From Lysobacterales bacterium (lineage in GTDB: Bacteria > Pseudomonadota > Gammaproteobacteria > Xanthomonadales > SZUA-38), in assembly GCA_028285525.1 (NCBI GenBank), contig JANQOZ010000087.1:1-55179 (forward strand): a stretch of DNA of 55,179 nucleotides, written 5' to 3'. Position 1 is the first letter of the stretch; every line of letters starts with the position of its first letter. Below are positions 1 through 9,000 of this stretch, in pieces. The notes below the pieces were generated by a model. That model ran no database searches. It saw only the letters and a list, made by a program, of their open reading frames with translations, and had not been told where the DNA came from. The translations under genes and the position numbers were made by a program.

Positions 1-373
1 CTTCGGGTGCCTGTCCGGGGATCACTTCTACGCGCATTTTGACGACGCCGCCGCGAAAGCCTCGCCGATTTTTGGCAAGCGCGTGGCGCACGGCTACTTT
101 GTCATTTCCGCCGCGGCGGGCATGTTCGTGGATCCAGCCCCTGGTCCGGTACTGGCGAACTACGGGCTGGATAACCTGCGCTTCATCGAGCCGGTGGGCA
201 TAGGCGATACGATCCAGGTGAAGATCACCGTGAAGCAGAAGATCAAGAAGGAGCAGCGGGAGCCGGAAGATACGCCGCAGGGCGTCGTTCGCTGGGCGGT
301 GGAGGTCACCAACCAGAACGATGATCCGGTCGCGCTTTACGACATCCTGACGCTCGTAGAACGCCAGCCTTAG
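1..373 (+). CDS. paaZ: PaaZ C-terminal MaoC-like hydratase domain (5' truncated by window)
   Basis: The reading frame is open from the first bases of the window, so only about the last 123 residues are present. It contains the SGDHFYAH and KRVAHGYFV motifs of the MaoC-like (R)-hydratase fold and then [14 protein letters not shown], which closely matches the C-terminus of the phenylacetate-pathway protein PaaZ. In PaaZ this domain hydrolyses oxepin-CoA, while the missing N-terminal part is an aldehyde dehydrogenase. The stop is TAG at 371-373. No other paa gene is visible downstream, so the rest of any phenylacetate cluster would lie to the left. A stand-alone MaoC dehydratase is the alternative, but the identity-level motifs favour PaaZ. 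Confidence 0.85.
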   Translation, partial: FGCLSGDHFYAHFDDAAAKASPIFGKRVAHGYFVISAAAGMFVDPAPGPVLANYGLDNLRFIEPVGIGDTIQVKITVKQKIKKEQREPEDTPQGVVRWAVEVTNQNDDPVALYDILTLVERQP

Positions 374-382
374 CGGCCCGCC

Positions 383-1186
383 CTACCAGTGCGGGTCGGC
401 GCAGATGCCCGTAACCTTCGCGGGCAGGTCGATCTCCAGGTAGAGGCTGTTGCGGAGCAGCGGCAGCACCCGGCCGGGCGCTGCCGCGAGGTGCTGTTTC
501 CAGGGCGGCGAGCGGCCGTTAACAAAGTGCACGCAGCGCGCCGTTTCGAGGACAAAGTCGACCGACAGCAGCCGAAAGTATTCTCGCAGTTCCGACAGGG
601 AGTACTCTTTCCAGTGAGGCCCATTGGTTGGAAACCCGATGATCTCCTGAACCCGCGCGCCGCCACCGCGTACCTTAAGCTGGCGCAGCGCACCGCGAAC
701 CAGCGAGCCAGCCGCGTAGTAGTTGGGTGTCGTCAGGATGACTCTTCCGCCGGGCTTGAGAACCCGGTAGATGGCGCGCCAAAAATCAACCGGGTTGAAC
801 GTCAGGTGCTCGAGCACCTCGCAGAACAACACAACATCGATCGAGTCGTCATCGAGTTCGTTCAGGCCGGTGGGCTCGGCGAGCTCAGCGTTTTCCAGCA
901 GGTCGATACGGTGCCGCCCGGCGGTCGCCTGAACGCCAGGCTGGGACTGAATATTGGAACGGTCGAGCGCGGTGACGTGGTGGCCGTCGGCCGCATAGAG
1001 CACCGCCTGATGCAGCCAGTGTGCCCCGACATCCAGCACCGCCGCTGCTGGCCAGCGCCAGTTCTGCTGCGCGAGCTTATGGGTGGCCAGAAAACGCGGC
1101 GCATGTTCCTGCAGGTACGCGGTATCGGTGTTCCCTTCAAGGAGCGCCGCCAGCTGTGACGTCGCTTGCTCTCCCTGCTTCCCCAT
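383..1186 (-). CDS. Class I SAM-dependent methyltransferase
   Basis: A 267-residue protein with a Rossmann-type SAM-binding core. Motif I is VLDVGAHWLHQAV, followed by ALDRS at the end of strand 2, DVVLFCEVLEHL at motif IV, and VLKPGGRVILTTPN, the Methyltransf_11 post-motif. The VLEHL segment with LKPGG is typical of UbiG-like small-molecule or sugar methyltransferases. The acceptor cannot be told. ATG at 1186 is chosen because the upstream in-frame alternative at 1216 is a TTG, and an AGGTGG lies about 12 bases before the ATG. The gene converges on paaZ with a gap of about 9 bases. Confidence 0.8.
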   Translation of the reverse strand: MGKQGEQATSQLAALLEGNTDTAYLQEHAPRFLATHKLAQQNWRWPAAAVLDVGAHWLHQAVLYAADGHHVTALDRSNIQSQPGVQATAGRHRIDLLENAELAEPTGLNELDDDSIDVVLFCEVLEHLTFNPVDFWRAIYRVLKPGGRVILTTPNYYAAGSLVRGALRQLKVRGGGARVQEIIGFPTNGPHWKEYSLSELREYFRLLSVDFVLETARCVHFVNGRSPPWKQHLAAAPGRVLPLLRNSLYLEIDLPAKVTGICADPHW

Positions 1187-1298
1187 CGCTTTTTGCGTCC
1201 ACCTGAATCTCGTCAACGTGGTGACGGTAGACCGTTACTTTAATCGCGCGGCGGCCTCGGTGTCCTGTAGGCGGCCCGTTGTTGATGGGGATGGGGCC

Positions 1299-1318
1299 CC
1301 GGCGCCGGGTGGCGCCGG
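1299..1318. terminator. Perfect 8-bp GC hairpin (possible terminator without U-tract)
   Basis: CCGGCGCC, a four-base loop GGGT, then GGCGCCGG form a perfect stem just beyond the stop of the 45-residue gene at 1322. There is no T-run on either side, so a rho-independent role is uncertain. It could instead be an mRNA-stabilising hairpin. Confidence 0.35.
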
Positions 1319-1321
1319 ACG

Positions 1322-1459
1322 TCAGTCGCGAGTCTGGCGATCCTCTCGCGCCGGGCGTACGGGCTGAGCCAGGTCGCCACGGAGCGTCCAGCCAACAAAG
1401 GCGCCCAGGAGCGCGGCGGCGAGTAATGAAGCGGAGATTTGTCCGGCTAGATACAACAT
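1322..1459 (-). CDS. 45-residue single-pass membrane peptide
   Basis: This short gene begins with ATG two bases after the TAA stop of the BON-like gene. It has an AAGGA ribosome-binding site about 7 bases upstream, inside the end of that gene. The product starts MLYLAGQISASLLAAALLG and continues AFVGWTL, a clear transmembrane helix of about 20 residues, followed by a charged, Arg-rich tail ending RQTRD. The close spacing and good ribosome-binding site argue for translation coupled to the upstream gene. I do not recognise a family. Role is unknown. Codon use looks like that of the neighbours. Confidence 0.6.
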   Translation of the reverse strand: MLYLAGQISASLLAAALLGAFVGWTLRGDLAQPVRPAREDRQTRD

Positions 1460-1461
1460 CG

Positions 1462-1827
1462 TTAAGTCCTTATCAGCGTGGCTGCGTTCCCTGCAGCGTT
1501 TTCATCTTCGGCCAAAAGTTCGACCTGGGCTTTCACCTCGTCGATGGCGGGCATGCCGTCGAGCAAGGTGAGAATCTCAAAAACCGTCGGCGTTATGGCG
1601 CCGGGTGCGTGCGCGCGAATTTTCCCGCGCAGCGTGATGTCACGGCCGTCCACCGTCACAACCATATGCTTGACCGGGCCGATGACAGCGTCCGCCTGAC
1701 GCATCACCTCGGCTTCGATCTCCGGCACGGTCTGCACCACGGTGGCCATATTGAGCGCCAAAAACGCAGCGGCGGCGGCGAGATAGCGAGTGACTGAATA
1801 CATTCTGTTACCAAGCGAGTTATGCAT
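1462..1827 (-). CDS. BON-domain-like small exported or membrane protein
   Basis: About 121 residues from ATG 1827, which has GGAAG nine bases upstream. A second ATG at 1803 gives 113 residues. The N-terminus carries a hydrophobic stretch (YLAAAAAFLALNMATVV) that is a signal anchor or signal peptide. The following segment has the pattern of one BON repeat: a helix containing ADAVIGPVK, then VVTVDGRDITLRGKI, then a helix and VDEVKAQVELL-like end. BON domains bind phospholipid or attach to the envelope. The 45-residue membrane peptide follows directly, so the two are probably one small envelope operon. Family assignment is from pattern only. Confidence 0.6.
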   Translation of the reverse strand: MHNSLGNRMYSVTRYLAAAAAFLALNMATVVQTVPEIEAEVMRQADAVIGPVKHMVVTVDGRDITLRGKIRAHAPGAITPTVFEILTLLDGMPAIDEVKAQVELLAEDENAAGNAATLIRT

Positions 1828-2050
1828 GACACAATTCTTCCAGCCCCATGGTTTAGGCGCCATAGCCTGCGACATTCGTTGACGCGCCGGCCACATTTGT
1901 TTGCTTGTGTAACAGCCGCTCCTCGGACGGGAGGGGAACAGATTTTGCTCAGCCGCCGGTTGGCGGAGGCATTTTGTAAGAGCGTCGTGGTCGGAACGGT
2001 CGATCAGATAAGATAGGAGCACTGACGCCGCCAGGAAAAAGGACCCGTTG

Positions 2051-2839
2051 ATGATCGTTCATCAGATCTGGACCGGCAACGCCTACCGGAACTTCAACTA
2101 TCTTGTCGTCTGTCCCGACAGTGGCGAGGCGCTGGCGATCGACCCGCTCGACTACCGAAAGTGCCTGGCTGCGGCAAAGACCAACGGCTGGAATATCACC
2201 CAGATCCTCAATACGCACGAACACGGCGATCACATCGGCGGGAACGGTCCCGTTCAGGCGGCGACGGGTGCGAGCATCCTCGCGCACGTCAACGCAAAGG
2301 ACCGCATACCCGATATGGATCGCGGGCTGTCGGCCGGCGATACGGTCCAGGTGGGGACGGTGACGCTGCGGGCGCTGGACACGCCGGGCCACACGATGAG
2401 CCACATCTGCCTGCTGTCAGACAGCGACCAGCCGGCGCTGTTTTGTGGCGATACGCTGTTCAATGCGGGCGCCGGCAACTGCCACAACGGAGGGCATCCA
2501 GAGGAGCTCTACCAGACTTTTGTCCAGCAGCTGGATCGGCTCCCGGACAACACGCTGATCTATCCCGGTCACGACTACATTAACAACAATCTGCAGTTCA
2601 CCCTCGACCGGGAGCCTGATAACGATCGAGCCGCCAGGCTTCTGGGCCAGACTCAGGATCAGGATCCGGGGCAGCCGCTGATCACGACCCTAGCGCTCGA
2701 GCGTGAGGTCAACACCTTTTTTCGGCTGCGCAGCCCGAGCGTGATCGCCGGACTGCGGGAGAAGTTTTCCGACCTGCCTGAGAAGCCAGATCCCAAGAGC
2801 GTATTTCTGAAACTTCGGGAGCTGCGCAACAGCTGGTGA
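2051..2839 (+). CDS. gloB: Hydroxyacylglutathione hydrolase (glyoxalase II)
   Basis: A 262-residue metallo-beta-lactamase-fold thioesterase that hydrolyses S-D-lactoylglutathione to D-lactate and glutathione in the cytoplasm, detoxifying methylglyoxal. The metal-binding THEHGDHIGGN motif places His56, His58, Asp60 and His61. Further ligands are GHT in DTPGHTMSHI, CGDTLF, and GHDY. The C-terminal HAGH-type segment ending in LRELRNSW is present, and the length is close to the roughly 250 residues of the family. ATG 2051 is preferred over TTG 2048 because AAGGA lies about 7 bases before it. No gloA is next to it. Confidence 0.93.
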   Translation: MIVHQIWTGNAYRNFNYLVVCPDSGEALAIDPLDYRKCLAAAKTNGWNITQILNTHEHGDHIGGNGPVQAATGASILAHVNAKDRIPDMDRGLSAGDTVQVGTVTLRALDTPGHTMSHICLLSDSDQPALFCGDTLFNAGAGNCHNGGHPEELYQTFVQQLDRLPDNTLIYPGHDYINNNLQFTLDREPDNDRAARLLGQTQDQDPGQPLITTLALEREVNTFFRLRSPSVIAGLREKFSDLPEKPDPKSVFLKLRELRNSW

Positions 2840-2870
2840 TGCTGCTGCCAGCTCCCGTCGCCGGGTGACT

Positions 2871-3347
2871 TCAGGGGTAGTAATAGAGGTAGGTGTTGTT
2901 GGTTGGTGGCACAACCTCGTAGGTGCCCTGCAGGAATGCGACCAGGTCTATCAGCTGCTGGATCGTCATCACCTCGTTCAGCATCGTTGCTGCCATTGGC
3001 GACCCGCCGTCCTCCGGCATCTCGTCGCGGGCTGCGAACCGTGGGCTGATCCTGTGTGAAGGATTGATGACTGAGGTCACGAGTTCGCCATAGGTTTTGA
3101 CGCGAGAGATTTCACCACCCAGCACCACCGGCTCGCCGCCCCCCACATAGGCAAGCTCGTCGTCGCCAAGAACCTGGTGACAGGCGGTGCAGCCGAGCGA
3201 GGCAAACGCCTGCCGGCCCATGTCCGAGTCACCGTCCGGCAGGCGGAAGCCAGCCGCCGATTCGGGTGAGGGGCCGCAGGCGCTGAGCAGCGCGCTGAGC
3301 GCCAGAACCGGCAGCAAAGCGCGTGCGCTGAGTCTTGGCCCAGCCAC
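2871..3347 (-). CDS. c-type cytochrome lipoprotein
   Basis: A 158-residue single-haem cytochrome c. A signal sequence ends in the lipobox LLSAC (Cys24), so it should be tethered to a membrane facing the periplasm. The haem site is CTACH (Cys53, Cys56, His57). The C-terminal part contains MTIQQLIDLVAFLQ, the last helix typical of class I cytochromes. The start is a GTG at 3347, because AGGAGG lies nine bases upstream and the signal peptide then has normal length. That ribosome-binding site sits in the last codons of the short Hsp20-like frame upstream, whose TGA ends one base before this GTG. The protein ends with an unusual NNTYLYYYP tail. Redox partner is unknown. Confidence 0.85.
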   Translation of the reverse strand: MAGPRLSARALLPVLALSALLSACGPSPESAAGFRLPDGDSDMGRQAFASLGCTACHQVLGDDELAYVGGGEPVVLGGEISRVKTYGELVTSVINPSHRISPRFAARDEMPEDGGSPMAATMLNEVMTIQQLIDLVAFLQGTYEVVPPTNNTYLYYYP

Positions 3348-3348
3348 T

Positions 3349-3450
3349 TCAGTTAACCTCCTGCGGCCGGTTGACACGCAGGCCTGCAAGGCCTCGTCGG
3401 CCCAGGATATGGTCTAGTTCAGAGAACGGATTCCATCGCATCAGATCCAT
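3349..3450 (-). pseudogene. 33-residue Hsp20-like N-terminal stub upstream of the cytochrome gene
   Basis: The frame begins MDLMRWNPFSELDHILGRRG and stops after 33 residues. The first 15 residues are what bacterial small heat-shock proteins (Hsp20/IbpA type, M-x-L-x-R-W-x-P-F-x-E-L) start with, but no alpha-crystallin domain follows. A GAGAGG lies about 7 bases before the ATG, so the stub is likely translated. Its TGA ends one base before the GTG of the cytochrome gene, and the cytochrome's AGGAGG lies inside the stub. It may be a deletion scar that fused the start of an hsp20 gene to the cytochrome gene, now acting as a translated leader. A coincidental match over such a short span cannot be excluded. 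Confidence 0.55.
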
Positions 3451-3655
3451 GGTTTGCCTCTCAATGAATTGATTTCAGTGGGAGAACATTTAACTTGCTG
3501 CTCGCTCGCGAGGGTATCGCCGCTTGTCCTGAAGTCTTTTTCGGGATTCCCGTAATCGCCTTACCGGCCCAGCGGGTGAGCAAGGCACAGGAAACTGCCC
3601 GGTACGCCGGTGGAGGATTGCCGGTTAGGATCCGTAGGGCGAAGCCGCCCGGTGC

Positions 3656-3883
3656 TTACCCGTCGAGTTCGCGAAGCTGTTTTTCGACGTCCGCCAGGTT
3701 GATTTCGGTGACGCGCAGGATCTCATCCAGCGTTTCCCGATTTTCCAGCTCCAGCGCCCGCTCCTGAGAGTCCGCGGAGAGGCCCCGTCGGTAGTCTTTT
3801 CGGATCGCGTCACACCGCTGCATCAGCTCGTCCCGGCGTTGCTTTAGCTGTTCCCGGGTGGCTGCCTGCGGGGGCTTGTTCAT
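3656..3883 (-). CDS. 75-residue coiled-coil protein, DksA/TraR-like without zinc finger
   Basis: A small charged helical protein (75 residues from ATG 3883). Its central part, with RRGLSADSQERALELENRE followed by a second helix ending KQLRELDG, resembles the two-helix coiled-coil tip region of TraR/DksA-like proteins. The cysteine zinc finger that normally follows is absent and the protein simply ends. The start overlaps the stop of the universal stress gene (ATGA), so the two are translationally coupled. The resemblance is from memory of the family pattern. A role with RNA polymerase would be speculation. Confidence 0.6.
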   Translation of the reverse strand: MNKPPQAATREQLKQRRDELMQRCDAIRKDYRRGLSADSQERALELENRETLDEILRVTEINLADVEKQLRELDG

Positions 3884-4329
3884 GGGACCACCACTACCGG
3901 ACATTCGGCGTGGTTCGCGACCGAGCTGGCGACGCTGCCCATGAGCAGCCGGCGCAGGCGCGACGTGCCCCGGCGACCCACCACAACCATCAGAGCATTC
4001 AGCTTTTTGGCGGTTTTTGCCACCACCTGTGGCGGATTGCCGAAGACCACCTCCGAGCTTGCCGCAATGTCGGCCTTTTTGATGTCGGCCAGCACCGATG
4101 GAAACAGTGACTCGCGATCCTCGCGAACCTGCGCTTTGCGTTCCCGCGCCTGCGCAGCGGTTTCCTCCAGCGTGTAGTACTCAAACGGGGACCAGTCGAT
4201 GACGTGCAGCAGATGCAGATCCGCATCGTGGCGCCTGGCCAGGATCTTGGCGAAATTCACTGCCTTCAGGCTCGCTTCGCTGCCATCGTAACCAACGATA
4301 ATGACGGATTTCGCCACGCGCTTTGCCAT
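3880..4329 (-). CDS. Universal stress protein, UspA family
   Basis: A 149-residue single-domain Usp protein. The N-terminal strand carries IIVGYDGSEASLKAV with the conserved Asp. The C-terminal part shows the ATP-binding pattern G-x2-G-x9-G-S in VVGRRGTSRLRRLLMGSV, followed by VANHAECPVVVV. It is therefore likely to be an ATP-binding member. These cytoplasmic proteins help survival in starvation and stress. It is the first gene of a two-gene unit with the coiled-coil protein. The cause of induction is not evident from the sequence. Confidence 0.9.
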   Translation of the reverse strand: MAKRVAKSVIIVGYDGSEASLKAVNFAKILARRHDADLHLLHVIDWSPFEYYTLEETAAQARERKAQVREDRESLFPSVLADIKKADIAASSEVVFGNPPQVVAKTAKKLNALMVVVGRRGTSRLRRLLMGSVASSVANHAECPVVVVP

Positions 4330-4585
4330 CTGCTTTTCTCCGGTTTTTGGATCAAATCCACGGCGTCAGAGCCCGTGGAGCAACGTTGCTGAACAGGCGT
4401 CGTCCCGGGAACCCGTCCGGACGACGGCTTCGCTCAGCGTCCCTCAGCGTAGCAACGGCGCGGTTGCCTGGCAGTCCGTCCAGACCACTAGTCCCCTAAG
4501 GGTTTCCCCTGAATTTCTGTAACGGTGTAGATCGTAAAATTGCCGTTGTCGCAAGGCTCATACCAACCAACCTGAGAGACCCCAC

Positions 4586-5905
4586 ATGCCCCCGAACCAG
4601 GAGCTGTACCAGCAAAAGCTGTGTACACCAGCACAGGCCGTTCAATCGATTGGATCCAGCAGCGATATTGCGATGGGCATGGCTCTGGGTGAGCCTCCGG
4701 CGCTTTTGTCAGCGTTGGCGGAGCAAATCACCAGTCGGGAGCTTGAAGCTGTCCGGCTCTGGTACTTCCACTCCATGCCGGTCGCGGCAGAGACGGTGCT
4801 GCGATACGAGATGATGGGCCGGGTGATTCCGCACTGCATGTTCCTGGGCCGGACGGAGCGGGAGCTGGTCGCCCGAGGTGAAGCGGACGGCAGGAAGGTG
4901 GTGAACTTTGTGCCGGTCGCCTTCTCTGACGCGCCGCGCCTCCTCAGCCGGCACGTCGAGCTCGACGCGCTGCTGACCACCGTTTCACCGATGGACCGAC
5001 ACGGCTACTTCTCGTTTGGCGCCGGCAACGACTATGCCTCGACGGCTGCCCGCAGCGCCCGGCACACGGTGCTGGAGGTCAACCCGCAGATGCCGCGGGT
5101 ATTTGGCGACTCCATGATCCACATCAGCGAGGTGGACGCGTTGGTCGAGAATGACGTGCCGCTGGCAGAAATGCCGGCGCGGGATGCCTCGCCCGATGAG
5201 CAGGCTGTCAGTGAGATTATCGCCGACATGGTCGCTGACGGGAGCTGCCTGCAGATGGGCATCGGCGCGCTGCCGCTGGCGGTGTGCAGCAAGCTCACGC
5301 GACACGTCGACCTCGGGATTCACACCGAGCTGCTGTCGCCGGGGCTGGTCGACTTGATCGACTGCGGCGCGGTCAGCAATCGTCGCAAAACGACCCATCC
5401 GGGGCGGACCGTTTTCACCTTCGCTCTCGGCAATCGACGGATGTATGACCTGATCGACGACAATCCCGGGATGAGCAGCCAGCCCGTCAACGTGGTCAAC
5501 GATCCGCGCCATATCGCCAAGAACCGGAATGTGGTCTCGATCAACGCCACGCTTGAGATCGATCTGTTCGGTGCCTGTAATTCGGAGAGTCTTCGTGGAC
5601 GTGAGTACAGCGGCTCCGGTGGGCAGCTGGATTTTGTCCGCGGCGCACGTGCATCCAAAGGGGGGCGTTCCATCATCGCCTGCTGCTCCACGGCCAAGGA
5701 TGGCACCATCTCGCGCATTGTCCCGGAGCTCACCGGGCCGGTAACAACGCCGCGCAACGACGTCGACACCGTGGTGACCGAATATGGTGCGGTTGAGCTC
5801 ATCGGGCTCAGCGGACGCCGGCGGGCCGAGGCGCTGATCAGCATCGCCCATCCTGACCACCGTTCGGAGCTGCGCGCCGCGGCGAAAAACCGATTCATGA
5901 TCTAG
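4586..5905 (+). CDS. Acetyl-CoA hydrolase/transferase family CoA-transferase
   Basis: A 439-residue protein of the family that includes 4-hydroxybutyrate CoA-transferase (AbfT/Cat2), butyryl-CoA:acetate CoA-transferase and acetyl-CoA hydrolase. The second half has MGIGALPLAVCSKL, then DLGIHTELLSPG (Glu248, the position of the catalytic glutamate in this family), and SINATLEIDLFGACNSES. The C-terminal GSGGQLDFVRGA and TVVTEYGAVEL motifs are family hallmarks. It moves CoA between acetyl-CoA and a short organic acid. The true acceptor is unknown. An AbfD-like gene lies 12 kb downstream, but no direct link can be shown. It stands alone here. Confidence 0.85.
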   Translation: MPPNQELYQQKLCTPAQAVQSIGSSSDIAMGMALGEPPALLSALAEQITSRELEAVRLWYFHSMPVAAETVLRYEMMGRVIPHCMFLGRTERELVARGEADGRKVVNFVPVAFSDAPRLLSRHVELDALLTTVSPMDRHGYFSFGAGNDYASTAARSARHTVLEVNPQMPRVFGDSMIHISEVDALVENDVPLAEMPARDASPDEQAVSEIIADMVADGSCLQMGIGALPLAVCSKLTRHVDLGIHTELLSPGLVDLIDCGAVSNRRKTTHPGRTVFTFALGNRRMYDLIDDNPGMSSQPVNVVNDPRHIAKNRNVVSINATLEIDLFGACNSESLRGREYSGSGGQLDFVRGARASKGGRSIIACCSTAKDGTISRIVPELTGPVTTPRNDVDTVVTEYGAVELIGLSGRRRAEALISIAHPDHRSELRAAAKNRFMI

Positions 5906-6072
5906 GAAGGCATTTTCGCGGATTAGGCTATAGTGAAAAGGGCCGGTGACTTATGCCACCTGCTTCGGGGGATCAGTAACCATGTTTGGCGGGCTCAGGC
6001 CGGTCGGCGTGAGCCTGAATGTGGTGCAAATACGCTACAAGAACTGATGCCTGAGGCAAGAGGGGTCTGCCG

Positions 6073-9000
6073 GTGGTCAAAAATAAGCACTTTTTTGCGG
6101 CGCTGCTCGCGCTGCTCGTTTCTCATACCGCTCTGGGTCAGGTCGCTACCGACCAGGACGGGCAGTGGTTTCCTGGGGTTGTCTGGGTGGGCGATACGCC
6201 CCCCTTGACGACGGAAACAGCACAGCTTGGTCACTCGATCAGCCTGGACAGCGGCATCGCCCAGGGCAGCACCGTAACAGTGCGGGGACTCGATTTCCTG
6301 GAGCCCGGCGCGCTGAACATCGCCAATGAGCTGACGCTCGACGTGACCAATGGCGGCACCTGGATCGGCAGCTCGTTGACAATGGGTGCGAGCACCGCGC
6401 TCAATCTGCAGGGCACTTTCCTGCTGACCGACAATAACCAGAGCAGCCCACCGCGTCTGCACCAGGGCAGCGGCACCGGCCAGATCTTCCTCTTGCCCGG
6501 CGCCACGCTCGACGGCACCTTCGGCTCAGGAGTTCTTGGGTCGATTCATGCTCAGTTGAATTACCCCGGCACGATGTTTCAGTGGCAGGGAGGCTCATTG
6601 ATTGATGGCCCGGTGGAAAACCTCGGGCAGCTCAATCTCGCCGGAACGAACCTGAAGTCTATCTCTGGCCGGCTGATCAACAGCGGTACATTGGTTCACG
6701 CGGGTAGCGGCGATCTGCGGCTGTTGGGCTTTGCCCTGCAAAACGGGCCCGGCGGGGTCTACAACTTCGTTGCAGACAGCAATATCGTCAACCAATCCGG
6801 CGCAATCCTCGTTAACCAGGGAATCCTGCGCAAGTCGGCAGGAGCGGGAACGTCAGATATCAGCGTGCCGGTGACCGGCGAGGCCGGGGGGCGGGTCGAG
6901 GTACAGACGGGCTCGCTGCAGTTCACCTCCAGCCTGACCTTCGACGATACGGTTTACGACGTTGCAGCCGGCGCCGAGCTGCTGTTCAGCAGCGGCAGCA
7001 GCCTGGTTCTGACCTCGGACAACTCGAACAACCCGGCGAAGGTCCACACGGGCAGCGGAGCTGGCCGGGTGAGGCTGCTGCCGGGCAGTACGCTCGATGG
7101 AACCAACGGCAGCGGCGTGTCGGGCGTCCGTGCCCAGCTCAACTTTCCCGGCGAGCTGCTGCAGTGGGAAGGCGGTACGCTCGTCGACGGCGCTATTGAG
7201 AACATCAATCGGCTGAACCTCAGCGGAACAGAAATCAAGCTGATCAGCGGTCAGCTGGTGAACAGCGGGCTGGTTGTACACGGTGATACCGGTCAGCTGA
7301 ATCTGATCGGCAATGCCGTGGTGAACCAGGCCGGCGCGGTCTATGAATTGGTCTCTGACGCGGCACTCGTAAATCAGTCGAGCGGCACTTTCACCAACCG
7401 GGGCATCCTGAGGAAGGTCGGCGGCACAGGGGTGTCAACGATCGGCGTGGCGGTCAACGGGGACTCCGGGAATCGTATCGAGGTGCAAGCGGGCTCTTTG
7501 CAGTTCGATTCAACCTTAACCATGGACGATACCAGCTACGAGGTCGCGGCGAATGCCGAGTTGCTTTTCGGGAGCACCAGCACGCTGGTGTTGACCTCGG
7601 ACAACTCTAGCAATCCACCCAAGACTCATACGGGCAGTGGCGATGGCCAGGTCCGATTCCTGCCTGGTAGCGTCCTGGACGGGACCTTTGGTTCAGGCGT
7701 CAGCGGCATCCGGGCGAGGCTGGACTTTCCTGACGAGATGCTGCAGTGGGAGGGCGGCTCGCTGGTCGATGGCGCCATTGAAAACATCGGTCAGCTCACG
7801 CTCGCCACCGCCGGCACAAAATCCATTTCGGGGCAGCTGGTCAACTCCAGCCTGATTGTGCACCGCGATGACGGATCGCTGAGTCTCATCGGCAACGGGC
7901 TGGTGAACGAAACGACGGGAATTTACGATCTGATTTCCGACGCCGATATCGTCAACTCATCCAGCGGCAGGATCACCAATCGCGGCATCCTCCGAAAATC
8001 TGGTGGTACTGACACCTCAAACGTTGGCGTGCGGGTGGACGGTGAGTCCGGTGGCCGGGTCGAAGTTCAAAGCGGTACGCTCCAGTTTGACTCGCTGGCG
8101 ACCTTTGATGACACAACCTACGTGGTCGAACCCGACGCTGAGCTGGTCTTCGGCAACGGTGGCACGCTTCTCCTGACTTCAACCAACCAAAGCAACTCAC
8201 CTCCCGTACATACCGGGAGCGGTGGAGGGACGGTGCGTCTGCTGCCAGGCAGCACGCTCGACGGCACCAATGGCAGCGGCGTGCTCGGCGTCCGGGCCCA
8301 GCTGGATTTTCCGGGAGCCATGCTGCAGTGGGAAGGCGGATCTCTGCTAGATGGTGCGATTGAGAACGTGAATCAGCTCAACCTCAGCGGTGCTGGCGCC
8401 AAAACCATCTCTGGACAGCTGGTGAATTCCAGCCTGATCGTACATAGCGATACGGGATCACTTAACCTGATTGGCAATGGGCTGGTGAACCAGGCGGGTG
8501 CGGTTTACGACCTGGTGTCCGACGCCAGTATCGTGAATTCGTCAGGTGGCTCCATCACAAACCGGGGCACGCTGCGCAAAGGCGGGGGTCTAGGGGTGTC
8601 GTCGATCAACGCATCGATCTTCGGTGACCCAGGCGGACGCGTTGAGGTTCAGGCCGGCACGCTGCAGCTCGATGGCCCAGCGCGGTTTGAGGATACCCTG
8701 TACTCGGTTTCCGCAGGCGCCGAGCTGGTGGTAACTAACAGGCTGACGCTGACCTTGGATAATTCGCTCAGCGCGCCGGCTCTGCATACAGGTTTCGGTA
8801 CCGGACGTATCCGGCTGGTGCCTGGCAGCATCCTTGACGGGACCAATGGCAGCGGCGTTTTGGGGGTGAGGGCACGGCTCAACTTTGCTGGTGACCTGCT
8901 GCAGTGGGAGGGTGGAACCTTGGTTGATGGTGCCATCGAAAATATCGGTCAGCTCAATCTGAACACCAATGATCCGAAAGTGATTTCCGGGCAGCTTCGA

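Noticed and set aside
4398..4426. Inverted repeat CGTCGTCC...GGACGACG upstream of the universal stress gene
   Set aside because: The 8-bp arms have a 13-base loop, no T-run and no clear relation to a promoter. In DNA of this GC content such pairs arise by chance.
5982..6047. A 21-codon frame with GGGGA upstream in the leader of the giant repeat protein
   Set aside because: It is too short to judge, and it has no sequence feature or coupling strong enough to support it as a gene.
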